Notes under the pieces: model-generated
The model's database searches: none
What the model saw: the letters and a program-made list of their open reading frames with translations, nothing else
What the model was told of the DNA's origin: nothing
DNA from: Clostridiales bacterium
Lineage (GTDB): Bacteria; Bacillota; Clostridia; Lachnospirales; Lachnospiraceae
Length of the DNA stretch: 64,000 bases
Assembly (NCBI GenBank): GCA_021202925.1
Contig: JAJQCD010000034.1
Span: 54,146 to 118,145, forward strand
Reading direction: 5' to 3'
Program-made: the position numbers and the translations under genes
Shown here: positions 18,651 through 28,103 of the stretch, piece after piece
How positions within the stretch are numbered: position 1 is the first letter of the stretch
Layout: every line of letters begins with the position of its first letter

Positions 18651-19937
18651 TTACAGCGGGAACACCGTCATAATCCATCCTACGGATACCACGCAGCTGA
18701 TCAGCGCCAGCACCACAGACTGCTTCGCCATCGATTTCTGATCATAGCCGCCATAGCCCATAATGTAGACAACTGCTGCCGTTGCCATCGGGGTCACATA
18801 AGCCGCAAGGCAGGCTGCCTGAATCAGAATCATCAGACCGACCGGGTTTGCTCCAATCGACGCGCAGGTAGCTATCGCAATCGGATAAAAGATCAGCATC
18901 GTTCCACGGTTACTCATAAACTGGGTTAAGATAAACGGCACAATGAAGAAAATCAGTCCTACGATGTAGGAATTTCCACCCACTGCACTCACCACATTCG
19001 ACACATAGCCACCGATCAGTTCACCAGCTCCAGTCGAGCTGAGTGCTCCGGACATCGCAAGGGTACCGGCAATCAGAAGCAGCATGCTCAGCGGAATCGC
19101 CTTCGAAGCTTCCTTTGGTTTCAGGACGCCGCAGATGATCATAAGCAGTGCTCCGATCACCGTGATCTGCCAGCTCGCCAGCCCCAGCTTACCCGCGAAC
19201 ATCAGCGCCAACGCATCTCCAAAGAAGATGATAAGACCGGCATATTCCTGAAAGGTTCCCAGGGACTCCTTTTTCGCCGCTTTTTTCATATCGAAAGACG
19301 GCTCGATGACCGGCTCATTCGGAGCAAATTTCGGACAGACCAGCGCACAGTACAGGACGGCGATAATCAGCATCGGCAGTCTCGCGATCATGGGATCGAT
19401 CAGATTCACTGTATAATCTACATATCCATAGCTTTCCAGATAACCGTTCAGCTCCGTCGCCACCGTAGCACCCGCGCCGACCGGAAGCGCACAGCAGGTA
19501 ATGATCGTAGCCATACCTATGCCGAACATAATTTTACTGGACTTTACCCCGATGCTCTCCGCTGAGGCCATTGCCATTGGAGCTACGATACCAAATACCA
19601 CAACCGGGCTCTGGATAAACTGGCTCAGCAGCACACCGACCAGCACATATCCGAGCATCATTTTTGAGAGACTTCCTTTGGCAACCCTGGAAATCCCATT
19701 TGCCAGATTGGAACAAAACGTTGTGCGGTTAAAACCCTCGGCGACGATACACATTCCGGCAATCATAATAACCGTACTGTTTGAAAAATAGGATAAGCCT
19801 TCCTTCGCTTCCAGGCATCCGGTCAGCACCAGCGCCATCAGAGATGTGATGGAGACCGTGGCCAGACTGTAGATGCCGCTGATATATCCAATAACCGTTA
19901 ATACAAATATGATAAGACAGATCGTTAATTGACTCAT
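18651..19937 (-). CDS. SLC13/DASS-type permease
   Basis: Multi-TM ion-transporter-like protein; IAGMCIVAEGFNRTTF...SNRGTMLIFYPIAIATCASIGANPVGLMILIQAACLAAYVTPMAT. Confidence 0.8.
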   Translation of the reverse strand: MSQLTICLIIFVLTVIGYISGIYSLATVSITSLMALVLTGCLEAKEGLSYFSNSTVIMIAGMCIVAEGFNRTTFCSNLANGISRVAKGSLSKMMLGYVLVGVLLSQFIQSPVVVFGIVAPMAMASAESIGVKSSKIMFGIGMATIITCCALPVGAGATVATELNGYLESYGYVDYTVNLIDPMIARLPMLIIAVLYCALVCPKFAPNEPVIEPSFDMKKAAKKESLGTFQEYAGLIIFFGDALALMFAGKLGLASWQITVIGALLMIICGVLKPKEASKAIPLSMLLLIAGTLAMSGALSSTGAGELIGGYVSNVVSAVGGNSYIVGLIFFIVPFILTQFMSNRGTMLIFYPIAIATCASIGANPVGLMILIQAACLAAYVTPMATAAVVYIMGYGGYDQKSMAKQSVVLALISCVVSVGWIMTVFPL

Positions 19938-19961
19938 TTTCCTTCTCCTGTTCTGAAAACG

Positions 19962-20060
19962 ACTATGCTAAGCTCAGCCTGCGCTTGTAGCTTGGCTTCG
20001 CTAAGCGCCGCTGCATACATGAAACTTAGCGCTCAGCTTCGCTTCGCTGAGTTTCATAGT
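19962..20060 (-). repeat. nested inverted-repeat element in SLC13 gene leader
   Basis: Outer ACTATG/CATAGT; inner TGAAACTTAGCG/CGCTGAGTTTCA; repeated GCTTCGC units. Confidence 0.55.
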
Positions 20061-20145
20061 AAACGGGCGCAAAAATAAAAGCCTCCGCCCCCGAGTGGCA
20101 TCCCGACATGGAACCGAGGCCCTGCGCCTGTATAGATTTGTATGT

Positions 20146-21063
20146 TTATTCTGTGACGATTGACGTATTGATTCGATACCAGCGATACGGTTCCGGATTG
20201 AATGCTCTGGCCGTACTCGACTGGGAAATCAGAATTTCATTCACCTTCCGGAAATATGCATTCAGATCCTCCCCCAAAGCCCGGGCATTGTTGTGATGAA
20301 GCGGCATAATCAGCTGCGCCCCCATCTCCTCTACCATATCTGCATAATGCTCGGCCATATAGCTGCGAATCCGATGGCACAGCATCAGATTCGGACATTC
20401 TGCCTTCACATGGCGTACATGGTCTTCAAAATCTCTTCCCGCCGAAAAATCAATCCGATAATTGTTCTTAGTCTCGATCAGATAATTCAGATTGTACATC
20501 GACCCCAGCGGTCCCAGTTGGCAGGGGCAGGGAATTCCAAACCCCTCACTGCCGACAAAAAGCGACTGCGGGTCACTCGGACGCTGGAAGTGTCCCTCGC
20601 GAAACGCGCGGTTATCATGAGCGCCCGGATACACCTTCAGCGTAAAGTCGTCAAAATAATAAGTGTTGCCCGGATAAAGCGGGTAAATTGCCGCATAGGG
20701 AATGTCATATACCCGCGCCACTTCCGCCGCGCACTCTGCCGGTACCAGCACTCTCCCGTAAAAGCGGTTCCACAGCTCCCCCACCAGGTTTGAATGATCG
20801 CCGTGCACATGATTCAGCAAGATGTAATCCGCTCCGGTAAAGTCATCCACGGAAAAACCGGTCTGGGCATAAACCTGTTTCTCCATCTTCTGATTCTTCG
20901 TCAGATCTTCCTCTGCGATCCCGTCAAAATGGCTCATATCCCAGTAAAACGGATCCGTCACCAGCACCTTTCCTCCCGGCAACCGCATCTCATAACACTG
21001 GACAGAAATCCATCGCAGACTCAATGCTTCGGAACTGATCTGTGATACATAAGCCTCTGCCAT
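20146..21063 (-). CDS. MBL-fold metallo-hydrolase
   Basis: GADYILLNHVHGDHSNLVGELW...VYPGAHDNRAF. Confidence 0.85.
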   Translation of the reverse strand: MAEAYVSQISSEALSLRWISVQCYEMRLPGGKVLVTDPFYWDMSHFDGIAEEDLTKNQKMEKQVYAQTGFSVDDFTGADYILLNHVHGDHSNLVGELWNRFYGRVLVPAECAAEVARVYDIPYAAIYPLYPGNTYYFDDFTLKVYPGAHDNRAFREGHFQRPSDPQSLFVGSEGFGIPCPCQLGPLGSMYNLNYLIETKNNYRIDFSAGRDFEDHVRHVKAECPNLMLCHRIRSYMAEHYADMVEEMGAQLIMPLHHNNARALGEDLNAYFRKVNEILISQSSTARAFNPEPYRWYRINTSIVTE

Positions 21064-21194
21064 CTGTAACCCTCCTGTCTTGTTTTGCTGATCTTATTTT
21101 AACCGAAACCACAGGTGAAAACAAACGGCGTCTTGTCATATAAATATGAGTTTTTGTCATATTCCGGCTCCCAATATTCTCACGGTTTCATTGT

Positions 21195-22097
21195 TTAAAG
21201 CGGCTTTCCCAGAATCAGTTCTGCCAGATACCGCATGGCGGGGGAAAGCTTTTTGTCCGAGCGAAAGACCAGATACGTCGACTGCTCAGGCAGTTCCAAT
21301 CCCTCAATGCTGAAATATTCCAGACTGCGGCTGCCCCGCGGCACGGAAATAAACATTCCCGCGCCAAGTCCTTTTTCTACTGCATCCATCAGGCTCCTCA
21401 CATCACTGACCTCCAGAATGATGCGAAGGTTCAGCCGGTACTGCGCCAGCACCCTCCTCACCAGGTTTCCGGAACGGGTCGTGCTCCGCATAATGATCAG
21501 CGGAACCTGTTCTAACGTTTCTCTGGAAATCACCGGGTACGGTGCCCCGTCCACATGTTTCGCGTGTACAGCCAGAGACGATCCAGGCGGCGCCGCTACG
21601 ACCAGACTGGCTACATCCACGATTCGATATTCCAGGCCGGAAAGTCGTTCCAGATCGGAAAGCAGTCCCAGATCCAGACGATTGTGCTGCAACTCATCCA
21701 GCTGAACCTGTCCGGTCTCCGAACGGGTATAAATCTGAATATCCGGATATTTCCGGTAGAACGCCGGAAGAATATCCCCCAGGATAAAGCTGGTTCTGCC
21801 CATTCCGCAGCCGAGACGAATCTGTCCCTTCTGACGGGCCCGCTCCATGGCCATCTCATCCTCCAGTTCCTGATCCAGCAGGATGATCTTTCTTCCCGTC
21901 TCCACATACTGGCGTCCGATCTCCGTCAGCACCAGATGATTCCCCTGCCGCTGAAACAACCGCAGGCCAAGCATCTGCTCCGTCCTCTGCAAAAATTTAC
22001 TCAGGGCAGACTGCGTGATAAACAACTGTTCTGCTGCCCGGCTGATGCTGCCGTGTTCTGCGATTGCTACCATGTACTCATAACTCCGTATATCCAT
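21195..22097 (-). CDS. LysR family transcriptional regulator
   Basis: MDIRSYEYMVAIAEHGSISRAAEQLFITQSALSKFLQRTEQMLGLRLFQRQGNHLVLT. Confidence 0.93.
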   Translation of the reverse strand: MDIRSYEYMVAIAEHGSISRAAEQLFITQSALSKFLQRTEQMLGLRLFQRQGNHLVLTEIGRQYVETGRKIILLDQELEDEMAMERARQKGQIRLGCGMGRTSFILGDILPAFYRKYPDIQIYTRSETGQVQLDELQHNRLDLGLLSDLERLSGLEYRIVDVASLVVAAPPGSSLAVHAKHVDGAPYPVISRETLEQVPLIIMRSTTRSGNLVRRVLAQYRLNLRIILEVSDVRSLMDAVEKGLGAGMFISVPRGSRSLEYFSIEGLELPEQSTYLVFRSDKKLSPAMRYLAELILGKPL

Positions 22098-22279
22098 CCA
22101 AACCCCTCCACCCTGATTTTCTGATTCTTATTCTACCTGAAAATCTCCTGTTGCGCCAGCAGAATCCGACAACATGCGTCAGGAACGATTACCTGGGCGC
22201 ATGTTTCTTCCTTTCCCATGTAAAAAGGCAGGCCGAAGCCTGCCGATCGTTCGTTTCTCTGTTTGATTTTCCGGATCCC

Positions 22280-24373
22280 TCAGACCCGCTCGTCCTCCCC
22301 GAGCAGATTGGTCATGCTCTGCAGACTGACGGCAATTGTCGACATATTGTGAAGCAGTGCCGAGGTCGCGGGCGCAAGGATACCGCCCACGCCCAGCAGA
22401 ATCAGCCCCAGATTGAAGCTGATCACAAAACGATAATTACGGTGAACACGCTTCATCAGGCTGTTGCTTAACATCTTCAACATCACCAGCCCGGCCAGAT
22501 CATCCTCAGAAATCGTGATGTCTGCAATCTCGCGCGCAATTTCCGCGCCTTCGCTGATCGCGACGCCGACATCCGCCGCAGACAGCGCCGGAGAATCGTT
22601 GATGCCATCACCGACCATGATTACTTTGTGTCCCTGTTTCTTCTGTTCCTCGACAAACCGTGCCTTGTCCTCCGGCAGCACCTCCGAAAAATATTTGTCG
22701 ACGCCAACCTTCCTGGCAATCGCCCGCGCCGCCCGTTCGCTGTCTCCGGTCATCATCACCAGATGCCGGATCCCATGCCTGCGAAGCGCACAAAGCACAT
22801 TCTCTGCTTCCCTGCGCACCGGATCTTCAATGCAGATCACTGCGGCCAGCCGCCCGCCAATCGCCATATACAGATGAGAATACGCCTCCGGCAGCGCGTC
22901 GAATGTCTCCTGGCCGCCCTCCGGAATCTCACAGTGTTCATCTTCAAACACGAAATGGAGGCTGCCGATGATCACCCGTTCTTCTCCGATCCGGGTCGCG
23001 ATGCCGTGCGCCACAATATACTCCACCTTCGTGTGCATTTCGTCATGAACCAGACCCCGCCGCAGTGACTCGCGAACCACCGCATTCGCCATCGAATGCG
23101 GAAAATGCTCCTCCAGGCAGGCGGCAATCCGCAGCATCTCGTTCTGGTCTCTGCCCTCGAACGTCACCACATCAACCACTGTCGGCTGCGCCATCGTCAG
23201 GGTACCCGTCTTGTCAAACACAATCGTGTCCGCCTCTGCCACCGCCTCCATGAATTTGCCGCCCTTGACCGTGATGTGATGCTGACTCGCCTCGCGAATC
23301 GCGGAAAGCACCGCCAGCGGCATGGACAACTTCAGCGCACACGAGAAATCCACCATCAGAATTGATAGCGCCTTGGTCACATTGCGCGTCACAAACCAGG
23401 TCGCCGCCGTACCGCCCAGACTCCACGGAACCAGCGCGTCCGCCAGCCGGGCTGCCTTGCTCTCCACGGAGGATTTCAGTTTTTCCGACTCCTCGATCAT
23501 CGTCACGATGCGCTCAAACCGGGTGGCGCCGGCCGCTTCTCTGACGCAGATGGTAATCTCGCCTTCCTCCACAACCGTTCCCGCATAGACGTAAGCCCCT
23601 GCCGCCTTGCGCATCGGAATCGCCTCCCCGGTCATGGATGCCTGATTCACCATCGCTTCGCCGGACACGACAACGCCATCCAACGGAATCACGGTACTCA
23701 CCCGAACCGTGATCCGGTCTCCGGCTTTCACTGTAGAAACCGGGACCAGAATCTCGCCATCCTCCGTATTCAGCCATACCTTGTCCACATGCAGCGACAT
23801 GCTGCCGGCCAGATCGCCCACCGATTTCTTATGCGTCCACTCCTCCAGCAGCTCGCCGATCCCGAGCAGAAACATCACAGAACCCGCCGTGTCAAAATCT
23901 CCTCTCAGGATCGAAACCGTAATCGCAGTTGCATCCAGCACTTCCACCCGCAGCTTTCTCTCCAGAAGAGCCCGCATGCCCTTTCCCACATAGCGGAGTG
24001 CCCGCAACACCGTAGCAGCCGCACGCACCGGCGCCGGGAGAAACGTCTTCATCAGCGCACGGGTACAGAGCCGTCCCACCAGTCTTTCTTTGTATTCGCT
24101 GTTCAGTGCACGCGTGCTGTTCTTCGGAACATTTTCATAAAGCTTCTCATTTTTCCAGGAAAACCGGCGAATCGCCGCAATCAGCGCCTCGCGGCTTCCT
24201 GTATAACCGATCACCGCGTCCGCGGTCCGCTCATAGACCTTCACCAATCCTACGCCAGGCAGGTTTCCCAGGTAGTACGCAAACTGGTCGGCCTGGTCCA
24301 TCGTCAGCATCCTGCGCCACAGATGAATCCGCATCCGACGTCCCCTGATCTCATGCCTTATCTCGAACTTCAT
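22280..24373 (-). CDS. P1B-type heavy-metal ATPase with SCA-type membrane motif
   Basis: DKTGTLTMAQPTVV; MVGDGINDSPALSAADVGVAIS; VDFSCALKLSMPLAVLSAIREAS; N-terminal HMA-like region lacks CxxC. Confidence 0.92.
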   Translation of the reverse strand: MKFEIRHEIRGRRMRIHLWRRMLTMDQADQFAYYLGNLPGVGLVKVYERTADAVIGYTGSREALIAAIRRFSWKNEKLYENVPKNSTRALNSEYKERLVGRLCTRALMKTFLPAPVRAAATVLRALRYVGKGMRALLERKLRVEVLDATAITVSILRGDFDTAGSVMFLLGIGELLEEWTHKKSVGDLAGSMSLHVDKVWLNTEDGEILVPVSTVKAGDRITVRVSTVIPLDGVVVSGEAMVNQASMTGEAIPMRKAAGAYVYAGTVVEEGEITICVREAAGATRFERIVTMIEESEKLKSSVESKAARLADALVPWSLGGTAATWFVTRNVTKALSILMVDFSCALKLSMPLAVLSAIREASQHHITVKGGKFMEAVAEADTIVFDKTGTLTMAQPTVVDVVTFEGRDQNEMLRIAACLEEHFPHSMANAVVRESLRRGLVHDEMHTKVEYIVAHGIATRIGEERVIIGSLHFVFEDEHCEIPEGGQETFDALPEAYSHLYMAIGGRLAAVICIEDPVRREAENVLCALRRHGIRHLVMMTGDSERAARAIARKVGVDKYFSEVLPEDKARFVEEQKKQGHKVIMVGDGINDSPALSAADVGVAISEGAEIAREIADITISEDDLAGLVMLKMLSNSLMKRVHRNYRFVISFNLGLILLGVGGILAPATSALLHNMSTIAVSLQSMTNLLGEDERV

Positions 24374-24449
24374 CCATTTCTCCTCCGATCATCCATATCA
24401 GACAAAAACGCCCGAAAGCCATGCCTCCGGGCGGTCGGATTCAACCATC

Positions 24450-24746
24450 TCAGGCCTCATCTGTCTCCGTAACATCCTCTTTTGCTTCTTCGCTCTCATC
24501 CTCGAAGACTTCCTTCTCCGCACGCTTCCGGTTGATCTCCTTTGCCTCCGCCAGAATATCCTCCGCATTTTCCTGAATCGTGTTTGCCGTCGTCATCACA
24601 CTGTCCTTCGCACGAAGTCCCGCGGCCAGGCAGCCGACATAACACTTCTTCGCATCGCTGCTTCCCAGCACCTTCATCCCCGCCGTTCCAAACAGAACAC
24701 CGCCCGCAAACAAAGCAATCTGTCTCAAACATTTCTCACTCAACAT
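24450..24746 (-). CDS. small DUF6110/PacL-like membrane protein
   Basis: MLSEKCLRQIALFAGGVLFGTAGMKVLGSSDAKKCYVGCLAAGLRAKDSVM then acidic/Ala tail; immediately upstream of P1B ATPase. Confidence 0.75.
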   Translation of the reverse strand: MLSEKCLRQIALFAGGVLFGTAGMKVLGSSDAKKCYVGCLAAGLRAKDSVMTTANTIQENAEDILAEAKEINRKRAEKEVFEDESEEAKEDVTETDEA

Positions 24747-24767
24747 CGTCTTATCCTCCTCATTTTC

Positions 24768-24848
24768 TCACTTATGATGATAACCCGTATACAACGTCAT
24801 TGCCAGGCAGAAGACCATGGCCCAGGCCCAGAATCTGTGCTGTTTCAC
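24768..24848 (-). CDS. 26-aa single-TM microprotein (GTG start), not in supplied ORF list
   Basis: (V/M)KQHRFWAWAMVFCLAMTLYTGYHHK; preceded by GGGAGAGGTGAACTG; 21 nt before the PacL-like start. Confidence 0.6.
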   Translation of the reverse strand: MKQHRFWAWAMVFCLAMTLYTGYHHK

Positions 24849-25093
24849 TCCAGTTCACCTCTCCCTGCAAATTTATCGTGAATCTGTCTTCACTGCACTC
24901 ATCATAGCACTCTGCCCCCTTGTTAGTCAATTGTAACTTTTTCGAATTGGTGTGTTTTTTTGAATATATTTTTTTGAATTCCGAAAATTCGGTAGCCGTT
25001 GCTAACGTTTCTTGACAACTTGTTAGCCCGTTGCAACCGGACTGGTTTTACGCTATACTGTAAAAATAAATCAATGAAACAGGAGAACCCAGG

Positions 25094-26293
25094 ATGACAA
25101 CTGTAATTTTGAAAAAAGGAGAAGGCCGTACCCTGAAAGCGGGCGGGGCCTGGATTTACAATAATGAAATCGACCGGATCGACGGCGATTTCACCAATGG
25201 AGACATCATCGCCGTCCACGACTTTGACGGCTACCCCATGGGACAGGGTTTTATCAACACGAAATCGACCATCACGGTTCGTATGCTGACGCGCAGGAGG
25301 GATATCGTCATCGATGAGGCCTTCCTCGAACAGCGTGTCCGTGACGCCTGGACATACCGCAAGGCCACCGTCGACACATCCAGCTGCCGGATCATCTTCG
25401 GGGAAGCAGATTTCCTGCCCGGACTCGTCGTCGACAAATTTTCCGACGTCCTGGTCGTGGAATCCCTGGCTCTCGGTATCGACCGTCTCAAACCGCTGAT
25501 CCTGAACAAACTGACGAATATTCTCGCAGAAGATAACATTTCCATCCGCGGCATATATGAACGCAGCGACGCCAAAGTCCGCCTTCTGGAAGGGATGGAA
25601 CGCGTCAAAGGATTCCTCAGCGCCCCCTTTGACACACGCGTGGAAATTACAGAAAATGACGTTCGTTACATCGTGAATGTGGCGGAAGGGCAGAAGACCG
25701 GCTTCTTTCTGGATCAAAAATACAACCGTCTCGCCGTCCGGCGGCTGTGCAGAAACGCACGCGTACTCGACTGCTTTACCCACACCGGTTCCTTCGCCCT
25801 GAATGCCGGCATGGCCGGCGCATCGGAAGTGCTCGGTGTCGACGCCTCCGAAACCGGTATCCGCCAGGCCGAAGAGAACGCAGCCCTGAACGCTCTTTCC
25901 GACCGGGTTCGTTTTCTCTGCGCCGACGTCTTCGACCTGCTTCCGCAGCTTGAATCAGAAGGCGAACGGTTCGACGTCGTCATTCTCGATCCGCCGGCCT
26001 TCACCAAATCCCGTTCCGCTACCAGACAGGCCGTCAAAGGATACCGCGAAATCAATCTGCGCGGGATGAAGCTCGTAAAAGACGGCGGGTACCTGGCAAC
26101 CTGCTCCTGCTCCCATTTCATGGATCCGGAGCTGTTCGCAAAGACCATCCGCGAAGCGGCCGTGGGCGCCCACAAACGCCTGCGTCAGGTGGAATACCGC
26201 ACCCAGTCGCCCGATCATCCAATCCTGTGGAGCGGCGACCAGGCGTCCTATTATCTGAAATTCTATATCTTTCAGGTGTGCGAGGAGAAATAG
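25094..26293 (+). CDS. class I SAM-dependent rRNA methyltransferase (RlmI/PUA type)
   Basis: LKKGEGRTLKAGGAWIYNNEI...GQKTGFFLDQKYNR...VLDCFTHTGSFALNAG...VILDPPAFTKSR. Confidence 0.93.
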   Translation: MTTVILKKGEGRTLKAGGAWIYNNEIDRIDGDFTNGDIIAVHDFDGYPMGQGFINTKSTITVRMLTRRRDIVIDEAFLEQRVRDAWTYRKATVDTSSCRIIFGEADFLPGLVVDKFSDVLVVESLALGIDRLKPLILNKLTNILAEDNISIRGIYERSDAKVRLLEGMERVKGFLSAPFDTRVEITENDVRYIVNVAEGQKTGFFLDQKYNRLAVRRLCRNARVLDCFTHTGSFALNAGMAGASEVLGVDASETGIRQAEENAALNALSDRVRFLCADVFDLLPQLESEGERFDVVILDPPAFTKSRSATRQAVKGYREINLRGMKLVKDGGYLATCSCSHFMDPELFAKTIREAAVGAHKRLRQVEYRTQSPDHPILWSGDQASYYLKFYIFQVCEEK

Positions 26294-26294
26294 G

Positions 26295-27698
26295 ATGAAA
26301 CACGATTTTGACAAATTAACAATTCCCGAACTGGTATTGAAGTTAGGAATTCCTGCCATGCTTGCCCAGTTTTTTAATATTTTATATAGCATTGCAGACA
26401 GAGCTTTTGTAGGGAATATTGCGGTAGATGGAGAGATTGCTCTTGCAAGCATTGGAATCTGCGCTCCTGTTTTAACAGCAATTACTGCTTTTTCATCACT
26501 CGTAGGGATTGGCGGCGCTTCTGTTATGAGCATTTCCATGGGAAAAAAGGATGACAGAACCGCCAGGCTCGCAATGAATCATGCCATGGTACTTTTGTTT
26601 GGCCTGTCAGTCATTCTTACCTTACTTTTGCTGATTTTTACAAAGCCCATGTTGTACGCTTTAGGGTGCAGTGATACCATGTACCCTTACGCAAGCGGCT
26701 ATTTTCGGATTTATGTAACAGGCACGGCTGCCGTGCTGTGCGGTACGGGCATGAATCAGTTTGTTCTTGCGTTTGGAAACGCCAAACGAGGCATGCTCGC
26801 TGTAATGATTGGCGCAATCGTCAATTCGATTCTCGATCCTGTCTTCATTTATGGTTTTCATATGGGGATACAGGGGGCGGCGATAGCGACCGTCATTGCA
26901 CAGGTTTGTGTATTGCTGTATGTACTGTTATTTCTGTTTTCCGATCAGGCTGTTTTCAGGCTGGGCTATACACGTCTTGATGATCGTATCGTGCGACAGA
27001 TATTGAGAATTGGCAGCTTACCGTTTTTTATCATGCTGTTTGATAATTTACTTGTGATATCCCTGAACTTCACGTTGCGGAAATATGGCGGCAGTATCAT
27101 GGGTGACCAATATCTTTCATGTGCCGCTATCGTTCAGAGCTTTATGGTACTCGTGTTCTATCCGGCACAGGGCATTACGACAGGGTGCGGCACGTTATAC
27201 GGCTATCATTACGGCGCGGGACATTATGATAAGGTCATGCAGATTTTCAAATATGTTTTCTGTCTTTGCGCCGGATATATGCTTCTTCTTTGTGTTGCGG
27301 CGCAGCTGATACCAGAAGCATTTGCCCGCATTTTTACAAAGGAAGACCGTCTCATCCTTTTATCTGCGTCCTGCATACAGAAATACACATGCGGGCTGCT
27401 GGGAGTTGCGATACAATATGCCATTGTCGATGGCCTGACGGCAATGGGACAAATCCGTCTTGCGCTGCCAATATCATTTTTCCGAAAGATTTTATATGTT
27501 ATATGCGTCTTTCTGATTCCGATGTTCTGCTCTTTGGAGAACGTATTTTATGCGGAAACCATATCTGATCTGGCAGGAGCAGGCGTTACCGTAATCGTTT
27601 TTATAACAATTATAGTTCCAAAACTACGGCTTAAAATGAAAATCAAAGTCAGCCGGGACGGCCAACGACAGGATGAACCGCCTTCGCAGTCCGTATGA
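26295..27698 (+). CDS. MATE family efflux transporter
   Basis: LTIPELVLKLGIPAMLAQFFNILYSIADRAFVGNI...GGASVMSISMGKKD. Confidence 0.93.
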   Translation: MKHDFDKLTIPELVLKLGIPAMLAQFFNILYSIADRAFVGNIAVDGEIALASIGICAPVLTAITAFSSLVGIGGASVMSISMGKKDDRTARLAMNHAMVLLFGLSVILTLLLLIFTKPMLYALGCSDTMYPYASGYFRIYVTGTAAVLCGTGMNQFVLAFGNAKRGMLAVMIGAIVNSILDPVFIYGFHMGIQGAAIATVIAQVCVLLYVLLFLFSDQAVFRLGYTRLDDRIVRQILRIGSLPFFIMLFDNLLVISLNFTLRKYGGSIMGDQYLSCAAIVQSFMVLVFYPAQGITTGCGTLYGYHYGAGHYDKVMQIFKYVFCLCAGYMLLLCVAAQLIPEAFARIFTKEDRLILLSASCIQKYTCGLLGVAIQYAIVDGLTAMGQIRLALPISFFRKILYVICVFLIPMFCSLENVFYAETISDLAGAGVTVIVFITIIVPKLRLKMKIKVSRDGQRQDEPPSQSV

Positions 27699-27778
27699 CA
27701 TCCCCCAGCCTGACCCTCCGACATTTTTTAGTATATATCCACGACATGGAAGGATACTTTCACCCCAAACCTCTCACG

Positions 27779-27812
27779 GAACCGTACGTGATACTCTCGC
27801 ATCATACGGCTC
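27779..27812 (-). other. orphan group II intron domain V
   Basis: Reverse strand GAGCCGTATGATGCGAGAGTATCACGTACGGTTC matches the 34-nt domain V pattern; no RT ORF upstream. Confidence 0.8.
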
Positions 27813-28000
27813 TTGTCATCATTTCACTGGCATGTAGCCAACTTTCCAGTGATAAAACATCTCCGGATTTCACATTGCTATACAATGCTGCAAATGCTGC
27901 GCCTTTGTCAAAGATCTTTTTACCGATTTCCGATTTCACATTCATGGGAGCGCCGCAGAGCGGGCAGCGTGGAATCAGATTTGATCGAAATCATCTTGCA
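27813..28000 (-). pseudogene. fragment with CxxC zinc-ribbon resembling SirTM C-terminal region
   Basis: Reverse frame SNLIPRCPLCGAPMNVKSE... vs SDLVPYCPICGAPMNVNLR in 36349-37269. Confidence 0.45.
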
Positions 28001-28103
28001 TTTCCCTCTTGCTGTCTTTATAATAAAGCTGTACAGCGGGTCTATAAAGTAAGCGCATTTCTGTGCCATAGTTACCCGGATGAAACCATAGGAGGTACCC
28101 GTC

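Noticed and set aside
25714-26175. 153-aa minus-strand ORF in the methyltransferase gene
   Set aside because: Antisense shadow; Ser/Arg-rich with no domain.
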